Both the position numbers and the translations under genes were made by a program. The notes beneath the pieces are model-generated. The model had not been told where the DNA came from and did no database searches. It was given only the letters and a program-made list of their open reading frames with translations. Source: Rhodovulum sp. PH10 (GTDB lineage: Bacteria > Pseudomonadota > Alphaproteobacteria > Rhizobiales > Xanthobacteraceae). From it: a stretch of 49,232 bases of DNA. Of this stretch, positions 35,640-44,463 are shown piece after piece (the stretch's first letter is position 1; every line of letters starts with the position of its first letter). The stretch lies in assembly GCF_000293785.1 (NCBI RefSeq), contig NZ_AKZI01000132.1, forward strand, positions 1 through 49,232, given 5' to 3'.

Positions 35640-36698
35640 TCAGGGAAACAGCGCGACCTGGCGCAGCCCGGTGTCTTCCGGAAAGCCGAGCATCAGATTC
35701 ATGTTCTGCACCGCCTGGCCGGACGCGCCCTTGACCAGATTGTCGAGCGCCGCGCCGACGATCGCCCGTCCCGGCACGCGGTCGCGGGCGACCCCGATGA
35801 AGGTGAGGTTGGAGCCGCGCACGTGGCGGGTCTGCGGCATCTCGCCGAACGGCAGCACATGGACGAACGGCTCGTCGGCATAGGCGTCGGTGAGGATCGC
35901 ATAAAGCTCCTCCGCCCCGCGCCCCTCGGTGCCGCGCACATAGATCGTCGAGAGGATGCCGCGGTTCATCGGCACGAGATGCGGCGTGAAGGTCGGCACC
36001 ACCTTGCGGCCGGCGGCCTTGGAGAACTCCTGATCGAGCTCCGCCATGTGCCGGTGATGGCCGACGCCGTAGGCGTGAAAGCCCTCCGACACCTCGGAGA
36101 ACAGCATCGCCTCCTTGGCCGAGCGGCCGGCGCCGGTCATGCCCGACTTCGCGTCGATCACGATGGCGTCGAGGTCGATCGCCTTGGCCCGGATCAGCGG
36201 CAGCAGCGGGAGCTGGCCGCAGGTGGTGTAGCAGCCCGGATTGGCGACCAGCCGCGCCCCCTTGATCTTCTCCCGATAAACCTCGACCAGCCCGTACACC
36301 GCCTCGCGCTGCAGGTCGGGCGCGCGGTGGGCGTGGCCGTACCAGTATTCGTAGGCCGCCTCGTCGAACAGCCGGAAATCGGCCGAAAGGTCGACCACCT
36401 TGGTTCGCGGCGCCGCCGCGAGGAGCGTCTCGATCACCGTCTGCGTGGTGCCGTGCGGGAGCGCGCAGAACACGAGGTCGAGCCCGGCGCTCGGCCAGTC
36501 GACGTCGTCGATCGAGACGAGCCGCGGCAGCGCATAGGGCGAGAACTGCGGAAACACGTCGCGCACCGCCTGGCCGGCGCGGCGGTCGGCGGTCAGAAGC
36601 GCGATGTCGACGCGCGGATGACAGAGCAGCAGGCGCAGGAGCTCGGAGCCGGTATAGCCCGAGGCCCCGAGAATGCCGATATTCGCCTTGTCCGTCAT
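35640..36698 (-). CDS. argC: N-acetyl-gamma-glutamyl-phosphate reductase
   Basis: The 352-residue enzyme reduces N-acetylglutamyl phosphate to the semialdehyde with NADPH, the third step of arginine synthesis. The N-terminal nucleotide-binding GILGASGYTGSELLRLL (about 8-24) and the catalytic Cys156 in VANPGCYTTC are present, with KSGMTGAGRSAKEA and HRHMAELDQE further on. Start MTDKANIGILG is chosen with GGAG close upstream; an extra 12-residue start at 36734 is less likely. Other arginine genes are not adjacent, as is usual in this group. Confidence 0.95.
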   Translation of the reverse strand: MTDKANIGILGASGYTGSELLRLLLCHPRVDIALLTADRRAGQAVRDVFPQFSPYALPRLVSIDDVDWPSAGLDLVFCALPHGTTQTVIETLLAAAPRTKVVDLSADFRLFDEAAYEYWYGHAHRAPDLQREAVYGLVEVYREKIKGARLVANPGCYTTCGQLPLLPLIRAKAIDLDAIVIDAKSGMTGAGRSAKEAMLFSEVSEGFHAYGVGHHRHMAELDQEFSKAAGRKVVPTFTPHLVPMNRGILSTIYVRGTEGRGAEELYAILTDAYADEPFVHVLPFGEMPQTRHVRGSNLTFIGVARDRVPGRAIVGAALDNLVKGASGQAVQNMNLMLGFPEDTGLRQVALFP

Positions 36699-36844
36699 GA
36701 CTCCGTCCTTCCGTGCGTCGAATGAGGCGCACATCTAATACCGGACCGTCACGACGGAAAGACGCGTCGGCGGCATTCCGGGTCGGCGGTTTCCGCCGGC
36801 CCGGCGCCGCACGGGTCGCCGCACGGGGCCACCGCGGGGGCGCG

Positions 36845-37837
36845 CTACAGCAGCGGATTCCAGTAGATCGGCACGAAGCGATAGCCGTCGCCGTCCTTCT
36901 CGACGTGCCCGGTCGAGGGGAACGGGATGTGGAACCCGTGCAGCTTCAGCCGGTCGGCCGCCGCCATGTCGTAGAGGCGCCGCCGGGCTTTTTCGGCCAT
37001 CGCGCCGTCCATGTCGAAGCGCACCCGCCAGCCGGGATGGCGGATGAACAGCGCCGGGTGGTTCGACACGTCCCCCTGGATCAGCAGCTGGTCGCTTCCC
37101 GAGGCGAGCACGAACGAGGTGTGGCCCGGCGTGTGGCCGAAGGTCGGCATCGCGGTGAGGCCGGGCAGAACCTCCTTGTCCATCGCGAACCGGGTCGGCG
37201 GCCTGCCGAGCGCATCGAACACCCGCTTGGCGTTGTCGAACGTGCCTTGCAGCGGCGTGCCCTTGGCCTGCGCCGCATTGCCGTCGTCCATCCAAAAGGC
37301 CCATTCGGGCTCGGGGACCAGCACCTCGGCATTCGGAAAGGCCGGCTTGCCGTCGGCGCCGACCAGGCCGTTGATGTGGTCGCCGTGGAAATGCGAGATC
37401 ACCACCGCGTCGACCTGCTCGGCGGTGAGGCCGGTGACCGCCAGATTGGTGTGGAACTGGCCGACCGCCCCCTTGGACTGGGCAAAGGCGCCCGCCCCGT
37501 TGCCGGTGTCGATCACCGCGACGCGCGAGCCGAGATTGACCACCATCGGATTGAACACCAGCGTCAGCTCGTCCGGCGGCATGTAGGCGGCTTCCAGCGC
37601 GTCGTTCACCGCGTCCATGTCGGCATTGGTGACGAAGCCCTCCGGCAGCGGCATTTTTCGGGCGCCGTCGGTGACCACGGTGACCACCGCGTCGCCGACC
37701 GTGTAGCGGTAGAAGCCCGGCGCCTGGGTGCTCGGCTTCGCCGCCTCGGCATGCGCCGGCAGCGCGGCCCCGGCCGCCCCGGCCGCCGCACCCGCGGCAC
37801 TGCCGGCCAGCATGGTCCTGCGGGTGAGATCGGTCAT
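36845..37837 (-). CDS. Tat-exported MBL-fold metallo-hydrolase
   Basis: The 330-residue protein starts with a twin-arginine signal (TDLTRRTMLAGSAAGAAAG, cleavage near AHA, residue 30). The metallo-beta-lactamase fold carries SHFHGDHINGL (His149, His151, Asp153, His154), a distal GHTPGHTSF and IQGDVSNHPALF, giving a complete dinuclear zinc site. Export through Tat suggests it folds and binds metal before reaching the periplasm. The overall pattern resembles the MBL hydrolases related to quorum-quenching lactonases and methyl-parathion-type enzymes, but the substrate cannot be assigned. GGAGGAG is well placed before the start. Confidence 0.88.
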   Translation of the reverse strand: MTDLTRRTMLAGSAAGAAAGAAGAALPAHAEAAKPSTQAPGFYRYTVGDAVVTVVTDGARKMPLPEGFVTNADMDAVNDALEAAYMPPDELTLVFNPMVVNLGSRVAVIDTGNGAGAFAQSKGAVGQFHTNLAVTGLTAEQVDAVVISHFHGDHINGLVGADGKPAFPNAEVLVPEPEWAFWMDDGNAAQAKGTPLQGTFDNAKRVFDALGRPPTRFAMDKEVLPGLTAMPTFGHTPGHTSFVLASGSDQLLIQGDVSNHPALFIRHPGWRVRFDMDGAMAEKARRRLYDMAAADRLKLHGFHIPFPSTGHVEKDGDGYRFVPIYWNPLL

Positions 37838-37910
37838 CGGCTTCTCCTCCGGTTCTGGGATTTCGTTCACGCGCACGCCACACGTCATATGTTGCGCACT
37901 TTCGGATACG

Positions 37911-38432
37911 CTACCCTCCGTTGAACCATTTCAGCCCCATCGCCCCCGGCACCAGCAGAACCGCCGCCCACAGGAACGCCGAGCCGAAATTGGCGATCTG
38001 GAACTGCCACCACGGCATCACGAAAATGCCGGCCGCGAGCGGCACCGAGGCGCGCAGCGGCCCGAAGAACCGCCCGATCACGATCGCCAGCACGCCCCAG
38101 CGCCGCACGAACGCCTCGCCCTTGGGCAGCATGTCCGGGTGCCTCGACAGCGGCCAGATGTGCGCCACCTTGTCCTTGAAGGTGACGCCGAACCAGTAGG
38201 ACAGCCAGTCGCCGAGCGCCGCCCCCACCGCGCCGGCCACCCACACCGGCCAGAACTCGAGGCTGCCGAGCCCGATCAGCGCGCCGATGCCGACCAGCGC
38301 CGCCCAGGCCGGCACCAAGAGCGACAGGAAGGCGAGCGATTCCGCAAAGGCCAGCGCCCCGACGATCGGCGCCGCCCAGACCTGGTTGACGCGGACGAAC
38401 TCGATCACGGCATGGGCGTATTGCTCGAACAT
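37911..38432 (-). CDS. DedA family membrane protein
   Basis: The 173-residue protein is a polytopic DedA (VTT-domain) protein: AFAESLAFLSLLVPAWAALV, GAALGDWLSYWFG and the family hallmark GRFFGPLRASVPLAAGIFVMP, then WWQFQIANFGSAFLWA. Members are linked to lipid-carrier flipping and membrane homeostasis. At 173 residues it is somewhat shorter than the ~200-220 of E. coli homologues, but core motifs are complete. It follows the MBL gene on the same strand with a 73-bp gap, in the order DedA then MBL hydrolase, which may be co-transcribed. Confidence 0.9.
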   Translation of the reverse strand: MFEQYAHAVIEFVRVNQVWAAPIVGALAFAESLAFLSLLVPAWAALVGIGALIGLGSLEFWPVWVAGAVGAALGDWLSYWFGVTFKDKVAHIWPLSRHPDMLPKGEAFVRRWGVLAIVIGRFFGPLRASVPLAAGIFVMPWWQFQIANFGSAFLWAAVLLVPGAMGLKWFNGG

Positions 38433-38682
38433 GGCGGGTCTCACATGGGGAGGCCGTGTGACGGCCGAAAGACACCGCGCCGGCCCGGCCGACGCGGCAG
38501 CGTGACGCGCGAGAGGACTTGGCAGTGGGCGACCCGACCGGTCGCCGGTTTCTTCGGTAACACCGAACCGGTCGACGCACGAGGGACGGGGTGGTACAGG
38601 TCGTTGCGTGCTTCGGCTCCCGCGGGTCGCATCGTTGATTCCGGAGAGTTCGTTTCGACGCGTTTTGCCGACGAGTTCTGTG

Positions 38683-39972
38683 ATGCCATCGATCGCCACC
38701 GGCCGGCCGGATCGCTCCGTGCCGCGGGGTGGGTTTGTGCTGCCCTTCGTCGTGTTCGCCGTCGCCTTCGTGGTGTTCGCGGTGAGCCCGGTCAAGACTC
38801 CGTACGATTCACGCTGGTCGATCCATACGGCGGCGAGCCTGCTGCACGGAGAAGGCGGCTCTCTCGGTGCGTATCGGCCGGTGCTCGCGACCAACGATTT
38901 CTATGCCATCACGACCTGCCGGGGCGAGCCACGAACGATCTTTCCGATCGGCGTTTCGGTGCTCGCGACGCCGATGGTGGCGATCGCCTCGTTGGTCGCG
39001 CCGTCGTTCGAGGAGCGGCTGGCCACCAGCGTTCCGGCGACGTTCGAGAAGGTCGTCGCCTCCTTCTACGGCGCCCTGGCGGTCGCCTTCTTCTTCATGC
39101 TGGTGCAAGCGCGTTTCGGCTCGGTGCCGATCGCCGTCACGTCGGCGGCGGTGCTCGCCTTCGGCACCTCCATGTGGTCGATGGCGACACGCGCGCTGTG
39201 GCAGCACGGCCCGCTGATGCTGATGCTGACCGTGACGATGCTGCTGCTCGAGCGGTCGAAGCAGAACCCGAAGCTCGCGGGCTTCGTCGGGCTGCCGCTC
39301 GCGGCCGCCTTCATCATCCGGCCGACCGCCGCGATCCCGATCGCCGTGCTCGGTTGCTGGTTACTGATCTACAATCGGCGCGCCCTGATCGGCACCGTGC
39401 TCGGCGGCCTCGCCGTCGCAGCCGTGTGGTTCGCCTTCAACATCGCCACCTGCGGCAGCCCGATTCCCGACTACTTCCTTCCGGGACGGCTCGACGGCCA
39501 GAGCACCTTCGCGGAGGCTTTGGCCGGAAACCTGGTCAGCCCGGCCCGCGGGCTCCTGGTGTTCTCGCCAGTGCTCCTGTTCGCGATCCCTGGCTTCGTT
39601 CGCGCGGTGCGGGCGCGGCAGGACCGCGGCCTCGCCCTCGCCTACGGGCTGATCGTGGTGCTCCACTGGATCGCGGTCTCGCACTTCCCTCACTGGTGGG
39701 CCGGCCATTCGTACGGACCGCGGTTGATGTCCGACATTCTCCCGTTTCTGGTATATTTCGTGGCGTTCGCGCTGGCCGGCCTCGCGACGCTGCCGCGCCG
39801 GAGCCGACGAGCCGCAGCTGCGTGCTTCGGCGTGCTGATGCTCGCGAGCGTGGCCGTCCACCTCGACGGCGCGACCCGCTACGCGGGGTGGAGCTGGAAC
39901 GTCTTGCCCGAGAACGTCGACGCCGCGCCCGCCCGGCTGTGGGACTGGCGCGATCCGCCGTTTCTGCGGTAG
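38683..39972 (+). CDS. Polytopic membrane protein, glycosyltransferase-C-like
   Basis: The 429-residue protein has about ten hydrophobic spans. Its arrangement recalls GT-C/PMT-like glycosyltransferases: a first loop with SPVKTPYDSRWSIHTAASLL that contains an Asp, AFIIRPTAAIPIAVLG in the middle, and a late periplasmic loop with HFPHWWAGHSYGPRLMSDI. The Asp/His-bearing loops and PRLMSDILPFLVYFVAF are typical of lipid-linked sugar transferases. The family is not certain. Start ATG at 38683 was picked for its short polar lead; a GTG at 38608 is possible, and neither has a strong ribosome site. The 250 bp before it hold no gene. Confidence 0.7.
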   Translation: MPSIATGRPDRSVPRGGFVLPFVVFAVAFVVFAVSPVKTPYDSRWSIHTAASLLHGEGGSLGAYRPVLATNDFYAITTCRGEPRTIFPIGVSVLATPMVAIASLVAPSFEERLATSVPATFEKVVASFYGALAVAFFFMLVQARFGSVPIAVTSAAVLAFGTSMWSMATRALWQHGPLMLMLTVTMLLLERSKQNPKLAGFVGLPLAAAFIIRPTAAIPIAVLGCWLLIYNRRALIGTVLGGLAVAAVWFAFNIATCGSPIPDYFLPGRLDGQSTFAEALAGNLVSPARGLLVFSPVLLFAIPGFVRAVRARQDRGLALAYGLIVVLHWIAVSHFPHWWAGHSYGPRLMSDILPFLVYFVAFALAGLATLPRRSRRAAAACFGVLMLASVAVHLDGATRYAGWSWNVLPENVDAAPARLWDWRDPPFLR

Positions 39973-40094
39973 CAAGGCACGCAACCGAATTAATATTCAC
40001 TTCATCGTCCCGGCAGCACCCGCCCGGGATGCCACATCTTCGCCCGGCGGCGTGGCATAGTGCCGGCACCGATTCGAGAGGTCCGACACAGCCG

Positions 40095-42188
40095 ATGGCC
40101 AAGAGCGCATCCAAGAGCAAGAAAGAGTCTCCCGACGACCTTTTTGCCGCCGGCACCGGCGCCGCCCCGCAGGGCGCCGCCCCTTCCGGCCGGGCCGCGG
40201 CCCGCGCACAGGGCGAGGCCGCACTGGCGGCGCGCCGCAACGCGGCCGAAGGCACCTACACGGCGCAGGACATCGAGGTTCTCGAAGGGCTCGAGCCGGT
40301 GCGCCGCCGACCCGGCATGTATATCGGCGGCACCGACGAGCGCGCGCTGCACCACCTCTTCGCCGAGGTGATCGACAACTGCATGGACGAAGCTTTGGCC
40401 GGATTCGCCACCTTCATCGAGGTGTCGATGGAGCCGGACGGCTGGCTGACGGTGACCGACAACGGCCGCGGCATCCCGGTCGACCCGCACCCGAAATTCC
40501 CCAAAAAATCCGCGCTCGAAGTCATCATGTGCATGCTGCACGCGGGCGGCAAGTTCGATTCGAAAGTCTACGAGACCTCGGGCGGCCTGCACGGCGTCGG
40601 CATCTCGGTGGTCAACGCGCTGTCGGAAACCCTCGAGGTCGAGGTCGCCCGCCAGGGCCAGCTCTACCGCCAGACCTTTTCGCGAGGAAAGCCCACCTCG
40701 GGCCTCGAAAAGCCCGGAAAGATCAACAACCGCCGCGGCACGCGGGTGCGCTTCAAGCCGGACGCCCAGATCTTCGGCAAGGCGAAGTTCAGCCCCAAGC
40801 GCCTGTTCACGATGACGCGGGCGAAGGCCTATCTGTTCGGGGGCGTCGAGCTGCGCTGGAAGTGCGACCCGAGCCTCGTCGCCGGGCTCGACGGCGTGCC
40901 GGCGGAAGAGACCTTCCACTTTCCGGGCGGCCTCAAGGACTATCTCGCCGGCGCGCTCGAGGGCCAGACGCTGGTGCATCCCGACATGTTCACCGGCCAG
41001 TCCGGCCGGCCGGGCCAGAACGGCGCGGTCGAATGGGCGGTCGCCTGGACGGCGGACGGCGACGGCTTCCTCGGCTCCTACTGCAACACCATCCCGACCC
41101 CCGAGGGCGGCACCCACGAGGCGGGTTTGCGCGCGGCGCTCCTACGCGGGCTGAAGGACCATGCCGAGCGCATCGGCCAGGGCAAGCGCGCCCAGCCGGT
41201 CGGCTCCGACGATCTGATGACCGGCGCCGGCGCCATGCTGTCGGTGTTCGTGCGCGAGCCGGAATTCCAGGGCCAGACGAAGGACCGGCTCGCCACCGGC
41301 GAGGCGCACCGCATCGTCGAGAGCGCGGTGAAGGACCAGTTCGACCACTGGCTCGCCGGCAACCCGACACAGGCCAACAAGCTTTTGGACTGGGTGATCG
41401 AGCGCGCCGAGGAGCGCTTGCGTCGCCGCCAGGAGAAGGAGGTCGCCCGCAAGTCGGCGGTGAAGAAGCTGCGGCTGCCGGGCAAGCTCGCCGACTGCAC
41501 GCTGTCGGCCGCGCAGGGCTCGGAGATCTTCATCGTCGAGGGCGATTCGGCCGGCGGCTCGGCCAAGCAGGCGCGTGATCGCGCGTCCCAGGCCGTGCTC
41601 CCGTTGCGTGGAAAAATCCTCAACGTGGCGAGCGCCGGCAAGGACAAGCTCGCCCAGAACCAGCAGCTCTCCGACCTGATGCAGGCGCTCGGCTGCGGCA
41701 CCGGCGAGCGCTATCGTGACGACGACCTGCGCTACGAGAAGGTGATCGTGATGACCGACGCCGACGTCGACGGCGCGCACATCGCCTCGCTCCTGATCAC
41801 CTTCTTCTACCGCCAGATGCGGCCGCTGATCGAGAACGGTCACCTCTATCTCGCGGTGCCGCCGCTCTACCGCCTCTCGCACGGCGGCAAGACCTTTTAT
41901 GCCCGCGACGACGCCCACAAGGACGAGATCATGCGGAAGGAATTCCGCGCCAATGCGAACGTCGAGATCGGCCGCTTCAAAGGTCTCGGCGAGATGCTCC
42001 CGGGTCAGCTCAAAGAGACCACCATGAGCCCCAAGACCCGCACGCTCCTGCGGGTGAAGCTCGTCACCGAGGAGCGCGCCGACACCGCAAAGACGGTCGA
42101 GCGGCTGATGGGCACCAAGGCCGAAACCCGCTTCGCCTTCATCCAGGAGCGCGCCGAGTTCGCGAGCGACGAGATGCTGGACGTTTAG
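40095..42188 (+). CDS. parE: DNA topoisomerase IV subunit B
   Basis: The 697-residue ATPase subunit of topoisomerase IV powers decatenation of daughter chromosomes with ParC. A 45-residue Ala/Gly-rich N-terminal extension precedes DIEVLEGLEPVRRRPGMYIG. The GHKL ATPase residues are visible in AEVIDNCMDEALAG and TDNGRGIPVD, and the ATP lid in GGLHGVGISVVNALS. The Toprim domain has IVEGDSAGGSAKQARDRA and MTDADVDGAHIASLL. The C-terminus FIQERAEFASDEMLDV is typical of alphaproteobacterial ParE. ParE rather than GyrB is preferred for its short length and RGKILNVASAGKDKLAQNQQ. parC is not in the window. Confidence 0.95.
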   Translation: MAKSASKSKKESPDDLFAAGTGAAPQGAAPSGRAAARAQGEAALAARRNAAEGTYTAQDIEVLEGLEPVRRRPGMYIGGTDERALHHLFAEVIDNCMDEALAGFATFIEVSMEPDGWLTVTDNGRGIPVDPHPKFPKKSALEVIMCMLHAGGKFDSKVYETSGGLHGVGISVVNALSETLEVEVARQGQLYRQTFSRGKPTSGLEKPGKINNRRGTRVRFKPDAQIFGKAKFSPKRLFTMTRAKAYLFGGVELRWKCDPSLVAGLDGVPAEETFHFPGGLKDYLAGALEGQTLVHPDMFTGQSGRPGQNGAVEWAVAWTADGDGFLGSYCNTIPTPEGGTHEAGLRAALLRGLKDHAERIGQGKRAQPVGSDDLMTGAGAMLSVFVREPEFQGQTKDRLATGEAHRIVESAVKDQFDHWLAGNPTQANKLLDWVIERAEERLRRRQEKEVARKSAVKKLRLPGKLADCTLSAAQGSEIFIVEGDSAGGSAKQARDRASQAVLPLRGKILNVASAGKDKLAQNQQLSDLMQALGCGTGERYRDDDLRYEKVIVMTDADVDGAHIASLLITFFYRQMRPLIENGHLYLAVPPLYRLSHGGKTFYARDDAHKDEIMRKEFRANANVEIGRFKGLGEMLPGQLKETTMSPKTRTLLRVKLVTEERADTAKTVERLMGTKAETRFAFIQERAEFASDEMLDV

Positions 42189-42237
42189 CGGGCTGCGCCC
42201 CGCGGGGACATCGTAGCAAGCGTAGCCCGGGTGGAAG

Positions 42238-42319
42238 GTAGCCCGAGTGGAGCACAGCGAAACCCGGGTCCCGGGCGGTCCGCATGCTGTCCCGGATCTC
42301 GCTTCGCTCGATCCGGGCG
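42238..42319. repeat. Dispersed repeat, family Q, copy 1
   Basis: The sequence runs gtagcccgagtggagcacag ... cggatctcgcttcgctcgat ccgggcg. The start (AGCCCGG) and end (CCGGGCT in other copies) are inverted, with inner hairpins GGGT...ACCC-like and GATC-tcgcttcgctc-GATC. Copies 2 and 3 are at 42919-43004 and 44279-44373, so three copies lie within 2.2 kb. Confidence 0.85.
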
Positions 42320-42387
42320 ACGGCGACTGCGCTATTCCACCCTACGACCTACGCGCTGGACGGTGAAGGAGAAACAAGGAGCCGAAC

Positions 42388-42630
42388 GTGCCGACCGTTT
42401 TGCGGGAAGCCGGGTACAGGTTCTTCTTCTACAGCCTCGAAGGCGGTGAGCCGCCCCATATCCACGTCGAAAGTGGTGACAACGTCGCCAAGTTCTGGCT
42501 CGATCCGGTCGAGCTCGCAGACGCTCACGGGTTCCGGTCCCACGAGCTGAAGCGGATACGGCTTCTCGTGATCGAGCATCGCTTGGTGTTCCTGGAGGCA
42601 TGGAATGCCCATTTCGGCCATCGCGCGTGA
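42388..42630 (+). CDS. DUF4160 domain protein
   Basis: The 80-residue protein matches DUF4160: a short lead (PTVLREAGYRFFFYSLEG), then the family core GEPPHIHVESGDNVAKFWLD and a C-terminal EHRLVFLEAWNAHFGH. The start is GTG with AAGGAG six bases upstream. It overlaps the next gene, a DUF2442 protein, by 26 bases. Such pairs are frequently adjacent in bacteria and often lie in mobile or repeat-rich regions; a toxin-antitoxin-like role has been suspected for neighbours of this kind but is not established. The pair is bracketed by two copies of one dispersed repeat. Confidence 0.85.
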   Translation: MPTVLREAGYRFFFYSLEGGEPPHIHVESGDNVAKFWLDPVELADAHGFRSHELKRIRLLVIEHRLVFLEAWNAHFGHRA

Positions 42631-42847
42631 TCCGACCGCCGTCGAGGTCACCGTCACCGACGACCGCCTCGTGGTCGTGCTGGCGGACGGCCGCGAGATC
42701 GCCGCACCGCTGGTGTGGTTCCCGCGGTTGATCGAGGCGAGCGCCGAGGCGCGCGGCAACTGGCGCCTGATCGGCCGCGGCCAAGGCATTCATTGGCCCG
42801 ACATCGACGAGGACGTCTCGGTCGCGAGCCTTTTGAAGGCGAGCTGA
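42605..42847 (+). CDS. DUF2442 domain protein
   Basis: The 80-residue protein matches DUF2442: AVEVTVTDDRLVVVLADGRE, LVWFPRLIEASAEARGNWRL and IHWPDIDEDVSVASLLKA. It starts inside the upstream DUF4160 gene, with GGAGG (42594-42598) six bases before its ATG, so the two products are made together. Function is unknown; a small beta-rich domain is known from a structure of a homologue. The close overlap suggests a complex. Confidence 0.88.
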   Translation: MPISAIARDPTAVEVTVTDDRLVVVLADGREIAAPLVWFPRLIEASAEARGNWRLIGRGQGIHWPDIDEDVSVASLLKAS

Positions 42848-42887
42848 TCGCGATAGCCCGGGCGCCCTCTTCGTCCGGAAACACGCC

Positions 42888-43004
42888 CCACCCTCCGCTC
42901 ATTCCCGCGCAAGCAAGTGTAGCCCGGGTAGAGCGCAGCGAAACCCGGGTTCCGGGCGATCGGCATCCTGCCCGGATCTCGCTTCGCTCGATCCGGGCTA
43001 CGAC
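42888..43004. repeat. Fused repeats: one arm of family S, then family Q copy 2
   Basis: The left arm ccgctcattcccgcgcaagc of the family S repeat (about 42897-42914) breaks off and is joined within a few bases to a complete family Q copy (gtagcccgggtagagcgcag ... gatccgggctacgac, 42919-43004). One element has apparently inserted in, or recombined with, the other. Confidence 0.75.
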
Positions 43005-43149
43005 TTCACGCACCGCCGACCCGGAACGAGGCCTCCGACACGGCGTTGGACTGAAACCGACGCGAGATCGCCACGACCGGCACGCCCTGGAGCCCGCATG
43101 CTCGACACCGGACCCGGCCCCGACACGTCGCGCTCGGGTGCGCCCCGCC

Positions 43150-44181
43150 ATGCCGGCGATCGCTGACCTCCCGCTCTGGGCGGTCGTCGGCGTGTTCGTC
43201 GCCAGTGCGGCGGCGATCGCGCTCGCCGGGAGCAAGCTGTCCGGGATCGCCGACGCGCTCGCCGATCGCACCGGCATGGGAGAGGTCGTCGCCGGCGCGC
43301 TGTTCGTGGGCGCGGCGACGTCGCTTCCGGGGGCCATCACGTCGGTCACCACCGCCGCCCAGGGCGCGGCCGGGCTCGCCATCGGCAACGCGCTCGGCGG
43401 GCTGACGGCCCAGACCGCCTTCATCGCGATCGCCGATCTCTTCTACCGCCGCGCCAACCTCGAGCATGCCGCCGCGAGCGCGACCGGGCTCGCCCAGGGC
43501 GTGCTCCTCGTCGCGCTCCTCGCGATGCCCCTGATCGCCGCCGCCGAGCCTCCGGTCACGGTCTTCGGAGTTCATCCGGTCTCGCTCCTGATCCCGCTCG
43601 CCTACGGCTTCGGTCTGAAGCTCCTGTCCCGCATCCAGACCGCTCCGATGTGGAAGCCGGTCGAAACCGAGGAGACCCGCGAGGCGATCTCCGAGCCCGA
43701 CGAGGGCGACGGCGCGGTGACGGATCGCTCCCTCTGGCTTCGCTTTCTGCTCTTTGCGGGGATCACGGCCGTCGCGGGGTACGCGATCGGCCGGGCGAGC
43801 ATCGGGATCGTCGGCGCGACGGCGCTGTCGGAAACCGCAGTGGGCACGATCTTCTCCGCGATCGCCAACTCGCTGCCGGAGCTGGTCACGGCGATCGCCG
43901 CGGTGCGGCTCGGCGCGGTGAGCCTCGCGGTCGGCGACGTGATCGGCGGCAACGCGTTCGAGGTGATGTTCCTGAGCGCGGCCGATCTGTTCTACGACGG
44001 CTCGATCTACGCGGCGATGACCGAGCAGGACCGGACCACCGGCCTGATCGCCATGCTGATGACGGCCGTGCTGCTGCTCGGCATGATCCGCCGCCAGAAA
44101 TCCGGGCCGGGCAATATCGGCTTCGAGAGTGCGCTCGTTCTCCTGCTCTACGCCGGCTCGGTCGTCCTGATCTTCCTGTAG
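43150..44181 (+). CDS. CaCA-family sodium/calcium exchanger-like protein
   Basis: The 343-residue membrane protein has two related halves, each with the alpha-repeat of cation/Ca2+ exchangers: GALFVGAATSLPGAITSVTT in the first half, and SAIANSLPELVTAIAAVRLG followed by GDVIGGNAFEVMF in the second. The first repeat has Ala-Thr-Ser-Leu-Pro-Gly where the usual motif has an acidic residue (ATSLPE), so ion-site composition differs. An acidic cytoplasmic loop (about 170-195) separates the halves. No ribosome site is visible at the chosen ATG. It lies between two copies of the family Q repeat. The transported ions are not determined. Confidence 0.82.
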   Translation: MPAIADLPLWAVVGVFVASAAAIALAGSKLSGIADALADRTGMGEVVAGALFVGAATSLPGAITSVTTAAQGAAGLAIGNALGGLTAQTAFIAIADLFYRRANLEHAAASATGLAQGVLLVALLAMPLIAAAEPPVTVFGVHPVSLLIPLAYGFGLKLLSRIQTAPMWKPVETEETREAISEPDEGDGAVTDRSLWLRFLLFAGITAVAGYAIGRASIGIVGATALSETAVGTIFSAIANSLPELVTAIAAVRLGAVSLAVGDVIGGNAFEVMFLSAADLFYDGSIYAAMTEQDRTTGLIAMLMTAVLLLGMIRRQKSGPGNIGFESALVLLLYAGSVVLIFL

Positions 44182-44278
44182 GGCGCCGACCTGCAGCACG
44201 CGCCATGCACGACGTCCCGGCCTCCCCCCTTCCGTGAATCACCGCGGTAGCATCGTCCGTCGGCGCGCGTTAGCAAGC

Positions 44279-44373
44279 GTAGCGAGCGGAGCCGGGTGGA
44301 GCGCAGCGAAACCCGGGCCCCGGGCGGTCCGCATCCTGTCCCGGATCTCGCTTCGCTCGATCCGGGCTACGAC
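44279..44373. repeat. Dispersed repeat, family Q, copy 3
   Basis: It begins gtagcgagcggagccgggtg with a small insertion relative to copies 1 and 2, then follows them closely to gatccgggctacgac. It lies in the 282-bp gap between the exchanger and the HAD protein; I see no gene there. Confidence 0.82.
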
Positions 44374-44463
44374 GGCTACGACGCTACGACGGTGCCAACG
44401 CGACGATGGCCACGCGGCTCGCGCCCGCGTATGACGAGCAATCGATTTTCAGGCGATCATTGC

